A stretch of DNA of 12,695 nucleotides from Ilumatobacteraceae bacterium (GTDB lineage: Bacteria; Actinomycetota; Acidimicrobiia; Acidimicrobiales; Ilumatobacteraceae), in assembly GCA_030728545.1 (NCBI GenBank), contig JANQZQ010000129.1, positions 1 to 12,695 of the forward strand. The letters run 5' to 3'. The notes under the pieces were generated by a model. The model worked only from the letters and a program-made list of their open reading frames with translations. It did no database searches and was not told the DNA's origin. Position 1 is the first letter of the stretch; the number at the start of each line of letters is the position of its first letter. Of this stretch, positions 1-7,400 are shown one piece after another. A program made the position numbers and the translations under genes.

Positions 1-605
1 CCCATCACCAGTTCGGCTGCACTCGCTAGCTCGTCAGCGATTGCAACTTCGGTTACCTGCATGACGCGTCCGAGCGCGTCGGCGGTGCCCCGCAGGTCGA
101 CCACCGCGGCGATGCCGGCGACTCCGATTGCCACGTCGGTAAGCCCCTTGCGCCATGCCCGACCAAACGTGTCGCTCACAATGACGCCCACTTCGACCCC
201 CAACTGAGCGCGCACAATGTCGCGAATACGGCGCGCCGAACGGTCTGAGTCTTTCGGCAACAACGCCGCCTGGCCGCGCTCAACATTGGACAAATCGACG
301 CCACTGTTGGCGCAGACAAAACCATGCTTCGTTTCGGTAATGATCAAATCGCCACGCCGGCGCACGATGCGCACGGCTTCGTCTTCGACTAATTGTTTGT
401 GGCTGAGCGGATTCGTGGGGTCAATGGCCACCAGTTGGCCTTCGGCCTTGCTCACGACTTTTTGTGTTACCACCAGCACGTCACCATCGAGCAGCGGGCC
501 ATTTGGCTCGTTGCGACACGCAGCAACGATGATGTCGCCGAGCTGATCATCTGGCTTGATTTCACCGATGCCGGCTACGCCCCAGGTGGTGAGACGCGTT
601 GTCAT
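1..605 (-). CDS. fbiB: Coenzyme F420:L-glutamate ligase (FbiB/CofE domain), partial, runs off left edge
   Basis: This enzyme adds L-glutamate residues through gamma linkages to F420-0, using GTP, in the cytoplasm. About 201 residues are visible, starting at ATG 605-603, with no stop before the window edge. Family motifs that can be read are the N-terminal G-V-A-G-I-G-E-I (residues 9-16), GDVLVVTQKVVSKAEG (41-56), the central C-A-N-S-G-V-D-L-S-N-V segment (98-108) and SDTFGRAWRKGLTDVAIGVAG (144-164). These are characteristic of the CofE fold. The start overlaps the fbiA stop as ATGA, so translation is probably coupled. Mycobacterial FbiB also carries a C-terminal nitroreductase-like domain that reduces dehydro-F420-0. 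Whether that domain exists here cannot be seen, so the gene could be a short CofE-only form. The family call is firm and the symbol slightly less so. Confidence 0.93.
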   Translation of the reverse strand, partial: MTTRLTTWGVAGIGEIKPDDQLGDIIVAACRNEPNGPLLDGDVLVVTQKVVSKAEGQLVAIDPTNPLSHKQLVEDEAVRIVRRRGDLIITETKHGFVCANSGVDLSNVERGQAALLPKDSDRSARRIRDIVRAQLGVEVGVIVSDTFGRAWRKGLTDVAIGVAGIAAVVDLRGTADALGRVMQVTEVAIADELASAAELVM

Positions 606-1603
606 GGTGTTACGGCTCCGATCACGGTTGTCGCGAGTGCGCGGGCCACGGTGTCTGTCTTCATGATTGTGCTTGTGACGATACAACGCATGCCGAGTTG
701 CTCGATGGCGCTGCACAAATGTGCGTCGACTTCGTCAATCACAAAGATCCCACAAATATCGGCGTAGATGCGCGCTACGCCGAGCGCGCTGGATTCGTGC
801 CCCAATTCGCGCAGCAGTCGGTCGGCGGGCCCTTTCAATGCTTCACCACCGATAATCGGCGAAATCGCCACCACCGAGTTACGGCGTGCCGCGAGTGTTG
901 CGTCTACTCCCGGCATAGCTCGCACTGGGCCGATGGACACCAGTGGGTTGGACGGGGCAATCACCACGACGTCGGCGGCGGCCAGTGTGTCAAGGCCGCT
1001 GGGGGTTGCGCTGGCGGCACCAGCGAATTGCAACTCGGCAACCGCAACTGCATGACGCAGTCGCACAAAATATTCTTGGAACGAAATCGTTTCACCTCGC
1101 TCGTAGCGATGCCCGTCGGGTGAGGTTGCATCATCAGCCAAAGTCACCCGAGTTTCAACTCGCAAATCGGTCATCGGAACAATCGTGTACGGCACGTTCC
1201 ACGCCTGGGCAATCTCGCGCGTTACTTCGCTGAGGCTCGCACCTTCGGCCAAGCGCGTAGTGCGGTACAGATGAGTCGCCATGTCGCGATCGCCGAGGTT
1301 GAACCAGTCGTTGGCTGCCATCGAGTGTTGGGGTCGAACCCCTACATACCGTGCATGCGATTGCATCGTGACCCAGGTTTCGTCGCTCAACCCCCAGCCT
1401 CGCTCGGGGTCAATTGCATTCGCCAGCGTGTAGATCACCGTGTCGATATCGGGCGAGACGTGCAGCCCGTTCACCACGGTGTCATCACCCGTGTTGACGA
1501 GTGCGGTCACTGCGTGGTTGGTATCCGAGAGGCGCATGGCGCGTAAAAATCGGGCGGCACCGACGCCACCGGCAATGACTGCAACTTCACGCGCAGCGGA
1601 CAT
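602..1603 (-). CDS. fbiA: Phosphoenolpyruvate/2-phospho-L-lactate transferase of F420 synthesis (FbiA/CofD)
   Basis: FbiA joins a nucleotide-activated three-carbon phosphoacid (enolpyruvyl-diphospho-5'-guanosine in actinobacteria, from FbiD) to the deazaflavin Fo, giving dehydro-F420-0. The protein has 333 residues, normal for the family. Readable motifs are the nucleotide-binding GGVGAARFL (12-20), NTGDD (37-41), SPDIDT (50-55), FNLGDRD (101-107), PSNPLVSIGP (217-226) and SPIIGGEALKGPAD (248-261). I chose ATG 1603-1601 because homologs begin just before the GGVG loop. A longer reading frame from 1681 would add 26 unconserved residues and run into gmd. The start is preceded by TACGCT, 7 nt upstream, and no Shine-Dalgarno, so the mRNA is probably leaderless. 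The stop codon overlaps the fbiB start by 4 nt, giving an fbiAB operon. Confidence 0.95.
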   Translation of the reverse strand: MSAAREVAVIAGGVGAARFLRAMRLSDTNHAVTALVNTGDDTVVNGLHVSPDIDTVIYTLANAIDPERGWGLSDETWVTMQSHARYVGVRPQHSMAANDWFNLGDRDMATHLYRTTRLAEGASLSEVTREIAQAWNVPYTIVPMTDLRVETRVTLADDATSPDGHRYERGETISFQEYFVRLRHAVAVAELQFAGAASATPSGLDTLAAADVVVIAPSNPLVSIGPVRAMPGVDATLAARRNSVVAISPIIGGEALKGPADRLLRELGHESSALGVARIYADICGIFVIDEVDAHLCSAIEQLGMRCIVTSTIMKTDTVARALATTVIGAVTP

Positions 1604-1610
1604 GTCTTTG

Positions 1611-1616
1611 AGCGTA
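1611..1616 (-). promoter_or_regulatory. Candidate -10 element for fbiA (leaderless)
   Basis: On the minus strand the hexamer TACGCT (TANNNT pattern) is followed by CAAAGAC and then the fbiA ATG. A transcription start at the ATG would give a leaderless mRNA. The -35 position falls on TGGCAC, inside the first codons of gmd, and is a poor match. There is no Shine-Dalgarno in this 30-bp gap. Confidence 0.5.
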
Positions 1617-1620
1617 TGAG

Positions 1621-1626
1621 TAGCCT
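1621..1626 (+). promoter_or_regulatory. Candidate -10 element for gmd (leaderless)
   Basis: TAGCCT is followed by TACCTGA and then the gmd GTG start, so transcription would begin at or next to the start codon. A weak -35-like CGGACA lies 18 nt upstream (1597-1602), overlapping the fbiA start codon. It faces away from the fbiA -10 element, with only 4 nt between the two. Confidence 0.5.
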
Positions 1627-1633
1627 TACCTGA

Positions 1634-2617
1634 GTGCCACGCGCTCTCATCACCGGTATCACAGGCCAAGACGGCCAACACCTAGCCGAATTTCTGCACG
1701 GCAAGGGTTACGACGTATACGGGCTTATCAAAGGCCAAAACAACCCCAAGGTCGAAGCACTCTTGGCCGAGTTTCCGTATGTGCAACTTGTCAACGGCGA
1801 TCTCACCGATTTTTCTAGTTTGGTTGCCGCCCTGCGCGCCGTTGAACCCGACGAGATCTACAACCTGGGCGCAATTTCATTCGTGGCGATGTCGTTCAAT
1901 CAGGCTGAGCTCACCTCCAACGTCACCGGGCTCGGTGTGTTGCGCATGCTCGAGGCCATCCGACTTGTTGGTGGTGCCCAGAGCAATCCGATTCGCTTTT
2001 ATCAAGCATCGTCATCAGAGATGTACGGCAAGGTGCGCGAGATTCCCCAAACCGAGATGACTGCATTTCATCCGCGTTCGCCGTATGGCGTAGCCAAAGT
2101 GTTCGGCCATCACATGACGGTGAACTACCGCGAGTCGTATGGCATGCACGCTTCGTCAGGAATCTTGTTCAATCACGAAGGCCCCCGCCGTGGATACGAG
2201 TTCGTTACTCGCAAGATCACTCACTCGGTGGCTCGCATCAAGCTTGGCTTGCAAGACAATTTGCTGCTCGGCAACCTGGCTGCCAAGCGCGACTGGGGCT
2301 ACGCCGGAGACTACGTAAAAGCAATGTGGCTCATGTTGCAACAAGACGTGCCGGAAGATTATGTAATTGCCACCGGGGAAACCCACGAGATCACCGAGTT
2401 CTTGCAACTGGCCTTTGAGTGTGCAGGTTTGGGTGACTGGCGCAAATATGTCGGAATCGACCAGCAGTACTTCCGCCCAGCTGAAGTGGATCTGCTGGTT
2501 GGAGATTCGTCAAAAGCCGAGCAGAAACTCGGTTGGAAGCGCGAAGTTGACTTCCCGACGTTGGTCGAGATGATGGTTCGTCACGACATTGACTTAGAGA
2601 CCAAACGCGCAAAATAA
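1634..2617 (+). CDS. gmd: GDP-mannose 4,6-dehydratase
   Basis: This NADP-dependent short-chain dehydrogenase converts GDP-D-mannose to GDP-4-keto-6-deoxy-D-mannose, the precursor of GDP-fucose, GDP-rhamnose and related 6-deoxyhexoses used in surface glycans. The 327-residue length is typical. Visible are the Rossmann loop GITGQDG (8-14), the catalytic S-S-S-E (126-129), Y151 and K155 of the YxxxK pair, the Gmd signature NHEGPRRG (180-187), RDWGYAGDYVKAMW (219-232) and the substrate-binding FRPAEVDLLVGD (280-291). The start is GTG 1634: homologs begin a few residues before the G-x-T-G-x-x-G loop. No Shine-Dalgarno is present. The gene is divergent from fbiA and its 3' end overlaps the convergent flippase gene by 37 bp. 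No partner reductase (fucose synthase or 4-reductase) is in the window, so the final sugar is unknown. Confidence 0.94.
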   Translation: MPRALITGITGQDGQHLAEFLHGKGYDVYGLIKGQNNPKVEALLAEFPYVQLVNGDLTDFSSLVAALRAVEPDEIYNLGAISFVAMSFNQAELTSNVTGLGVLRMLEAIRLVGGAQSNPIRFYQASSSEMYGKVREIPQTEMTAFHPRSPYGVAKVFGHHMTVNYRESYGMHASSGILFNHEGPRRGYEFVTRKITHSVARIKLGLQDNLLLGNLAAKRDWGYAGDYVKAMWLMLQQDVPEDYVIATGETHEITEFLQLAFECAGLGDWRKYVGIDQQYFRPAEVDLLVGDSSKAEQKLGWKREVDFPTLVEMMVRHDIDLETKRAK

Positions 2618-3906
2618 AGGCGTAGCCCGAACATAAAAATCACTAGTGCGACTGCGGCACTGGTAATAAGTGCCAGTTCAACTCGCAGGAACAGGTCGTT
2701 GCTCGACCAGGCTGCTGTGGCAACGAAGCTGGCAAAGCTTGTCACCCAGCCAACTGCCACAAAAACATGCCCTGACATCGACAACACCGATTGCGCGCAC
2801 GCCTGCGCCAACATGTACACCGCGCTGGCAAACGCCAACAGCGTGATGGTGCGTCGGTCAATGCCACCTTCGTACACCAAATCCAGCACCCACGGGCCGG
2901 CGATGAATGCACCAACGACTCCGATGACCCCAACACCACCTACCAAGGTGAACAATCGTCGCAACACAGCGCGAAACTCGGTTGCGTTACCAAGTGTGAC
3001 GAGCTGTGTCAAACGGGGGAGCATCGCGGCGTTGACTGCTTGGAACAAAAACAGTGGGATTCGCGCCAAGAGCACGGCATTGCCAAAGCGCGTGACTACT
3101 TCAGGGGCGGTGCCTTCGCCGAGGAGGTCAACAGTGAGCGGCCCAGCGTTGATGAGCGCCCCAGAACACAGGGTGCCAAGTAGCAGCCAACCAAGATTCG
3201 GGGCAAGTTCGCCCCATGAGGCTGGCGTTCCCGGTGAAGTGCGCAGTCGCCCCGACCCGAATGCGCCGACGGCAATCACCAGCGGCACCACCGCCACCAT
3301 CAACGCGTATGGCCCGACGCGATCGAGCCCGGCGAGCAAGAAAACTGCGCAGGCAATCACCCGGAACAACCCGTCAAGAGCGATCATGAGGCTGTAGATG
3401 CGAAAGTGTCCGAGCCCCGAGCAAATTCCGCGTGCGATATGAAACGGTGCATAACCCACCAGTGCGATCACAAGTGCCAATGTCACCACTGCTGACCCTT
3501 CGAACAAATCGTTGGTCAGGCGGGTGCGGGCGAGCGCCACGGCCACCACAAGCAGCAGGGTGATTGCTGCTGCCACGGGGGCCACCTTGCGCACCACCGG
3601 ACGCACACCGTCACCCAGTGCGCGACGGTGGGCGACAGAGCGGCTCACTTCTTGTTCAAGCGGCAAAAAGAATCCGGGCACGAGTGCAAACATCACAAAC
3701 CACAACGACACGATTGGTTTGAAGCCATCTTGGCCGAGTGCTTCTTGGCCCAGACGGAAAAACACATAGATGGAAATGCCACCCACCAAGAGGCCCGAGC
3801 CGATGGTGAAGCTGCCCGAAGGTAGCGCCGATCGCATTCCTGGAGTAGCTGGAGGCGGGAGCGGGCTCGGCCCAGCGCCGTCAGTGGAGGATCTGTGCAA
3901 AAACAT
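2581..3906 (-). CDS. Polytopic lipid-linked polysaccharide flippase, MOP superfamily (Wzx/MurJ-like)
   Basis: The 441-residue protein is hydrophobic almost throughout, with roughly a dozen predicted membrane helices after a proline-rich N-terminus (residues 1-30). The first helix is about 36-52, with further ones near 67-83, 110-126 and onward to the C-terminus. The early motif LEQEVSRSVAHRRALG (82-97), between helices 2 and 3, and the second-half repetition of pattern resemble O-antigen/teichoic-acid export proteins of the MOP superfamily. The likely role is flipping a lipid-linked sugar across the plasma membrane, consistent with the neighbouring gmd and glycosyltransferase operon. The start is uncertain. 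ATG 3906 sits 2 nt after a strong hairpin and lacks a Shine-Dalgarno. Met24 (ATG 3837), immediately before the first helix, is the main alternative. The 3' end overlaps gmd antisense. The substrate cannot be read from the sequence. Confidence 0.8.
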   Translation of the reverse strand: MFLHRSSTDGAGPSPLPPPATPGMRSALPSGSFTIGSGLLVGGISIYVFFRLGQEALGQDGFKPIVSLWFVMFALVPGFFLPLEQEVSRSVAHRRALGDGVRPVVRKVAPVAAAITLLLVVAVALARTRLTNDLFEGSAVVTLALVIALVGYAPFHIARGICSGLGHFRIYSLMIALDGLFRVIACAVFLLAGLDRVGPYALMVAVVPLVIAVGAFGSGRLRTSPGTPASWGELAPNLGWLLLGTLCSGALINAGPLTVDLLGEGTAPEVVTRFGNAVLLARIPLFLFQAVNAAMLPRLTQLVTLGNATEFRAVLRRLFTLVGGVGVIGVVGAFIAGPWVLDLVYEGGIDRRTITLLAFASAVYMLAQACAQSVLSMSGHVFVAVGWVTSFASFVATAAWSSNDLFLRVELALITSAAVALVIFMFGLRLYFARLVSKSMS

Positions 3907-3908
3907 GA

Positions 3909-3939
3909 AGCGAGCCGAGGCTACTCACCTCGGCTCGCT
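3909..3939 (-). terminator. Strong hairpin after the 3957-4286 gene, probable intrinsic terminator
   Basis: A perfect 12-bp inverted repeat (AGCGAGCCGAGG at 3909-3920 with CCTCGGCTCGCT at 3928-3939) encloses a 7-nt loop. It starts 17 nt after the stop of the minus-strand gene at 3957. On that strand a TTTTT run follows five bases after the stem, which supports termination, but the run is displaced and is also codons 2-3 of the flippase. It may therefore attenuate flippase expression rather than simply end the upstream transcript. Confidence 0.7.
3918..3927 (-). promoter_or_regulatory. Candidate -10 region for the flippase, inside the hairpin
   Basis: The minus strand reads TGAGTAGCCT here, exactly the decamer found just before gmd (1617-1626). 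TAGCCT fits a TANNNT -10 element, 11 nt before the flippase ATG, which would leave a leader of only 3-5 nt. It occupies the loop and the inner stem of the terminator hairpin. No convincing -35 is seen. Confidence 0.3.
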
Positions 3940-3956
3940 ACGAAACGTTGTGCAGA

Positions 3957-4286
3957 TTACGCAATATCTGAAGTGGAGACGTTCTTGCGACGCTCCAGAA
4001 TGCTGCGCACTTTGTCGCCGGCTTCGTCGAGCACTCGCTGAGCGGTCTCTTGTGCCTCAGTGCGCACGCGAGGTGCTACTTCGTTGATGCGATCGCGCAA
4101 CTGGCCGATGCGCTGTTGGGCGTCAAAGCGGCGAGCAGCAACACGCTGAGTGGCAATGACACCTACACCGACGGCGACGTATGCGGCGTCACGTGCAACC
4201 TTGGCTGCGGGGGCCACTGCTTTGCGAACGTCAACCGAAGTGAGGTCAAGTGCTTTCAGTGGATTTGATATTTTCAATGCGGGCAT
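3957..4286 (-). CDS. Small helical protein of unknown function with one hydrophobic segment
   Basis: I do not recognise a named family with confidence. The 109-residue product has a lysine-containing N-terminus, an alanine/valine-rich hydrophobic stretch (about 34-50, AAYVAVGVGVIATQRVA), then a long charged helix (51-105) rich in Arg, Glu and Gln with a heptad-like spacing, probably amphipathic or coiled-coil. It has no cysteines and no catalytic motif. The A-Y-V-A-V-G-V-G-V pattern recalls short conserved actinobacterial membrane-associated proteins (from memory, unverified). ATG 4286-4284 is chosen because AAGGAG lies 6 nt upstream, the only textbook Shine-Dalgarno in the window. The longer frame from 4325 begins upstream of the predicted transcription start. 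A strong hairpin follows the stop, so it is probably a single-gene unit. A membrane-peripheral structural role is possible, but this is inference only. Confidence 0.8.
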   Translation of the reverse strand: MPALKISNPLKALDLTSVDVRKAVAPAAKVARDAAYVAVGVGVIATQRVAARRFDAQQRIGQLRDRINEVAPRVRTEAQETAQRVLDEAGDKVRSILERRKNVSTSDIA

Positions 4287-4292
4287 GGGTGG

Positions 4293-4298
4293 CTCCTT
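4293..4298 (-). promoter_or_regulatory. Shine-Dalgarno AAGGAG of the small helical protein gene
   Basis: AAGGAG on the minus strand, spaced 6 nt from ATG 4286, fixes the start. It stands out because most other first genes in the window lack any ribosome binding site. Confidence 0.8.
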
Positions 4299-4309
4299 AA
4301 GTGAGTTAG

Positions 4310-4323
4310 GGGTCATTTGACCC
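4310..4323. promoter_or_regulatory. Palindrome GGGTCA-TT-TGACCC at the predicted transcription start
   Basis: A perfect 6-bp inverted repeat with a 2-nt centre lies between the promoter and the Shine-Dalgarno of the small helical protein gene, at about +1 to +14. Such a position suits a repressor operator for a dimeric DNA-binding protein, or a 5'-end RNA hairpin. No regulator gene is in the window to pair with it. Confidence 0.4.
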
Positions 4324-4330
4324 ACTGCGC

Positions 4331-4359
4331 ACGCTAACCAGGGGTGCTAACTTTTGCAA
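4331..4359 (-). promoter_or_regulatory. Sigma70-type promoter of the small helical protein gene
   Basis: On the minus strand, -35 TTGCAA (4359-4354) and -10 TAGCGT (4336-4331) are separated by exactly 17 nt, with a TG one base before the -10. The predicted start near 4324 gives a leader of about 38 nt carrying the palindrome and the Shine-Dalgarno. This is the best two-box promoter in the window. Confidence 0.6.
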
Positions 4360-4403
4360 GCACAGCGCATACGAATGTATGTGGCATCGGTCATCGGTAG
4401 GTT
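4345..4403 (+). promoter_or_regulatory. Candidate promoter elements for the glycosyltransferase operon
   Basis: Two weak options are visible on the plus strand: an extended -10-like TGCTAACTT (4345-4353), overlapping the divergent promoter, and TAGGTT (4398-4403), 8 nt before GTG 4412, which would give a leaderless transcript. Neither has a clear -35. GAAAGG (4404-4409) is purine-rich but only 2 nt from the GTG. Confidence 0.25.
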
Positions 4404-4411
4404 GAAAGGTC

Positions 4412-7400
4412 GTGACGCTTCCCATGGCGATGCCCGTGACAGTCCCTGCGGCACAGCGCCCATCCCATGCCGCCCCACCTGTGGTGGCGGTCATGGTGGT
4501 CCACGAGCCAGGTGAGTGGTTCGCTGAAACCCTCGCCAGCCTGGCCGCTCAGGATTACCCCGATCTGCGCTTGGTGGCCCTGCTCACCAGCACCACACCA
4601 GCCACCGTTGCCGATGCCATTCAGGCGGCGGTGCCTGCGGCCCTGGTGCGCTTTGTGGAAGGCAACCCAGGGTTTGGTCCAGTGGCCAATCAGGTGATGG
4701 CTGTGGTGGATGGTCATGACGGTTTTTTGCTGTTTGTGCACGACGACGTGGCGCTGCAGCCAGATGTGGTGTCGCAACTGGTCGCTGAAGCGTTTCGGTC
4801 GAACGCAGCAATGGTCGGCCCGAAATTAGTGGAGTGGGACACCCCCAGCGTTCTACAACACGTCGGCCTAGACGCCGATCGCACCGGACGGCTCGTCGAT
4901 GTGGTCGATCCTGGCGAGCGCGACCAGCAACAACACGACGCCGTGCGCGATACGTTCGCTCTGCCTTCGGCGTGCATGTTGGTGCGCAACGACATCTTCC
5001 GCGAGGTCGGGGGCTTCGCCGCCCAGATTCCATTTCTTGGCGAGGAAAGGGATGTGTGTTGGCGTCTGCACATGCTCGGCGCACGAGTGATGGTGAATCC
5101 TGCTGCAGTGGTGCGTCATCGCGGAGCATTCGCTTCGCGAGCGACGCTGATCGAGGCTGATGCGCGTGCCGAGCGCAATCGCGTGCGCACTGTCGTGACG
5201 TGTGCGCCATTGTCGCAACTTCCGCTCGTTATCGTGCGCCTTTTGGTGCAGTCGATTGTCGACACCGTTTTGGGGTTGCTGAACGGCGAGCAACAGCGTG
5301 GCTTGGCGAGTTTGCGGGCAGTCTTTGCGTTGGTCATCGATGCACCGATGATTGTTGCCCGACGTCGCGACTTGCGACCGTTGCGTCGCGTGCCAGGCAG
5401 CGAAGTGAGTTCGCTGCAGTTGCGCGCCAGTGCCCGACTTGCCGTCTATGCCCGTCACCGTCGTGCGCTACGCGAACAGAACACGTCAGAAATTCCGGCA
5501 ATCGTGGGCTCGGTTGCGCCGCCCTCGCGCGTGGTAACACTCGTGGGTCTTGCTGCAGTGCTGCTGATGTTCATCGGTAGCCGCGGGTTGATAGTCAACG
5601 GGGTGGGCAACATCGGACAGTTCGTTCCGCTGGCTGCTGAGCAGTTGAGTGTTGTTGATTTGGTGCGGGCGTATTTTGTTGGCTGGGCGCCCGGCTGGTT
5701 TGGCGCTGCGAGTGCGGCGCCAACGTATTTGGGCGTCATGTCTGCAGCTGGCGTGCTGTGGTTTGGCTCGTGGGCTGGGTTGTTAACGCTGCTCGTGGTG
5801 GGGGCGCTTGTCGTTGGGCCGATTGGTGCGTGGCGATTGAGCGGCGTGTTCGGTGCAGCGCGAGTACGAATGTTCGGCGCTGTCGTTTATGCAGCGTTTC
5901 CTGTTGGCATTTTGGCTGCCCGCGACGGTCGACGCGATGCGATCATCTTGTGGGCATTGGCGCCGTGGATTTTGGATTTTGCGCGGCGAATCGCCGGCTT
6001 GGCCCGCGACGAAGCAAACACGTTGCGTGAAACCTCAGTGCGTCCTACTGGTGGTCGGCGTTCGCAACTCGTTGCATCGCTGTTGTTGGTGGTGGCCGTG
6101 GCAGTCACGTTCAGCCCCGTGGTGTTACCGATGGTGGTGGCCCTCATGGCGATATTGCTTGTTGCCGCACCGTTGACACCCACACCATGGCGCGCGTCGG
6201 CGTGGCTTGTTGCCTCGCTTGGTGCAGCAGTGGTGGCCAGCGTGGTGTTGCACGCGCCATGGTCACTGCGATTTGTTGCTGGGGATTGGTGGTCGGCATT
6301 CGTCGGCGTGGGAAGCCCAGCCACCATGGCGTCGCTGGTGGATGTGTTGTCGCTTGGCGTTGACAATGTGGTGTGGCGGGCATTGCTTGTTGCTGGTTAT
6401 GTGCCGGTGATCTTGATGCTCTTTGTCCGGCGCGGGTCGCAAGCCAGTTGGATTACCCGCGCGTTTTTGTTGGTAGTGGTTTCTACTGCGCTGCGGATGG
6501 CTACCGAGCACGACTTGGTGACCTTGGCGCTTCCGGAGCCGCTCGTGTTGGCAAGCCTGACGGCGCTTGGCGTGAGCATGTCGGCAACGGCTGCGTTTGC
6601 TGTGTTCGTTGAGGGTCGTAGTCGCACTTTTACCTGGCAGCAGTTGCTCGCCACGGTGTCGGTCACAGCGATGGTTGCCGCGGCAGCGCCGAGTGCGGTG
6701 GCAGTGGCCGATGGTCGCTGGATGCAACCCAATGCAACGTTGAGCCAACTTGTGACACAGTTGCCCGACGCTGCCGACGGCGACTATGCGACGCTGTACA
6801 TCGGCGACACGCGTCTGCTGCCAGTCGCAGCAGTCGCCGCCCGTGATGGTCGCACTGCTTTTGGCATAGTGCGTGATGGCGGGGCAACTGGTGTCGACCT
6901 TTTGCCATCAACACCAACGCAAATGTCCAATGCGCTCGTTCGAGCTGTGGATGTGTTGCTAACAGGGGAGTCATTGCGTGCTGGTCGCCTCATGGCACCG
7001 CTGGCGGTGCGATTCATCGTTGTGCCATTGCGTGATGACACGCTCCATGCCCGGCGCGAGCCAAGCGTCGGCGGTGTCGGTGGCACAGTGGTGGCGCGCT
7101 TGTCAGATCAGCTGGATCTGCGTCGCTTGTATAGCGCTACCGACCTTGTCATTTTTGAAAATATGGCTGCGTTGCCCACCGCCAGTGTGCTGGCTGAGCG
7201 TGCTGCAGTTGCCAGCAGGCAGGCTCTGGAGGCCAATTTGCTGGCTGAGGCATTGCGTGCGAGTGGAAGTTTTGCCACGTCATTTTCATCCGATCAACGG
7301 CTGCAGGGTGAGTCCTTGCCCGGCACCGTGCATTTGGCCGTGCCATTTACGCCCCGCTGGATGATGACCGTTGATGGAGCCCGCGTGGCCCCACGGGTGG

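Noticed and set aside
599..1123. 174-residue plus-strand frame opposite fbiA
   Set aside because: It overlaps conserved FbiA motifs and reads as Cys/His-rich shadow sequence without family resemblance.
2655..2673. Hairpin GGCACT-7 nt-AGTGCC near the gmd/flippase ends, considered as a terminator
   Set aside because: The stem is only 6 bp, there is no T-run on either strand, and it lies inside the flippase coding region.
2699..3397. 232-residue open frame on the plus strand inside the flippase gene
   Set aside because: It is antisense to a clear membrane protein. Its composition is Thr/Ser/Pro/Arg-rich with no motif, as expected of a shadow frame in GC-rich DNA.
4584..5210. 208-residue minus-strand frame inside the glycosyltransferase
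   Set aside because: It is Arg/Pro/His-rich shadow sequence opposite the conserved GT2 motifs, with no independent coding signal.
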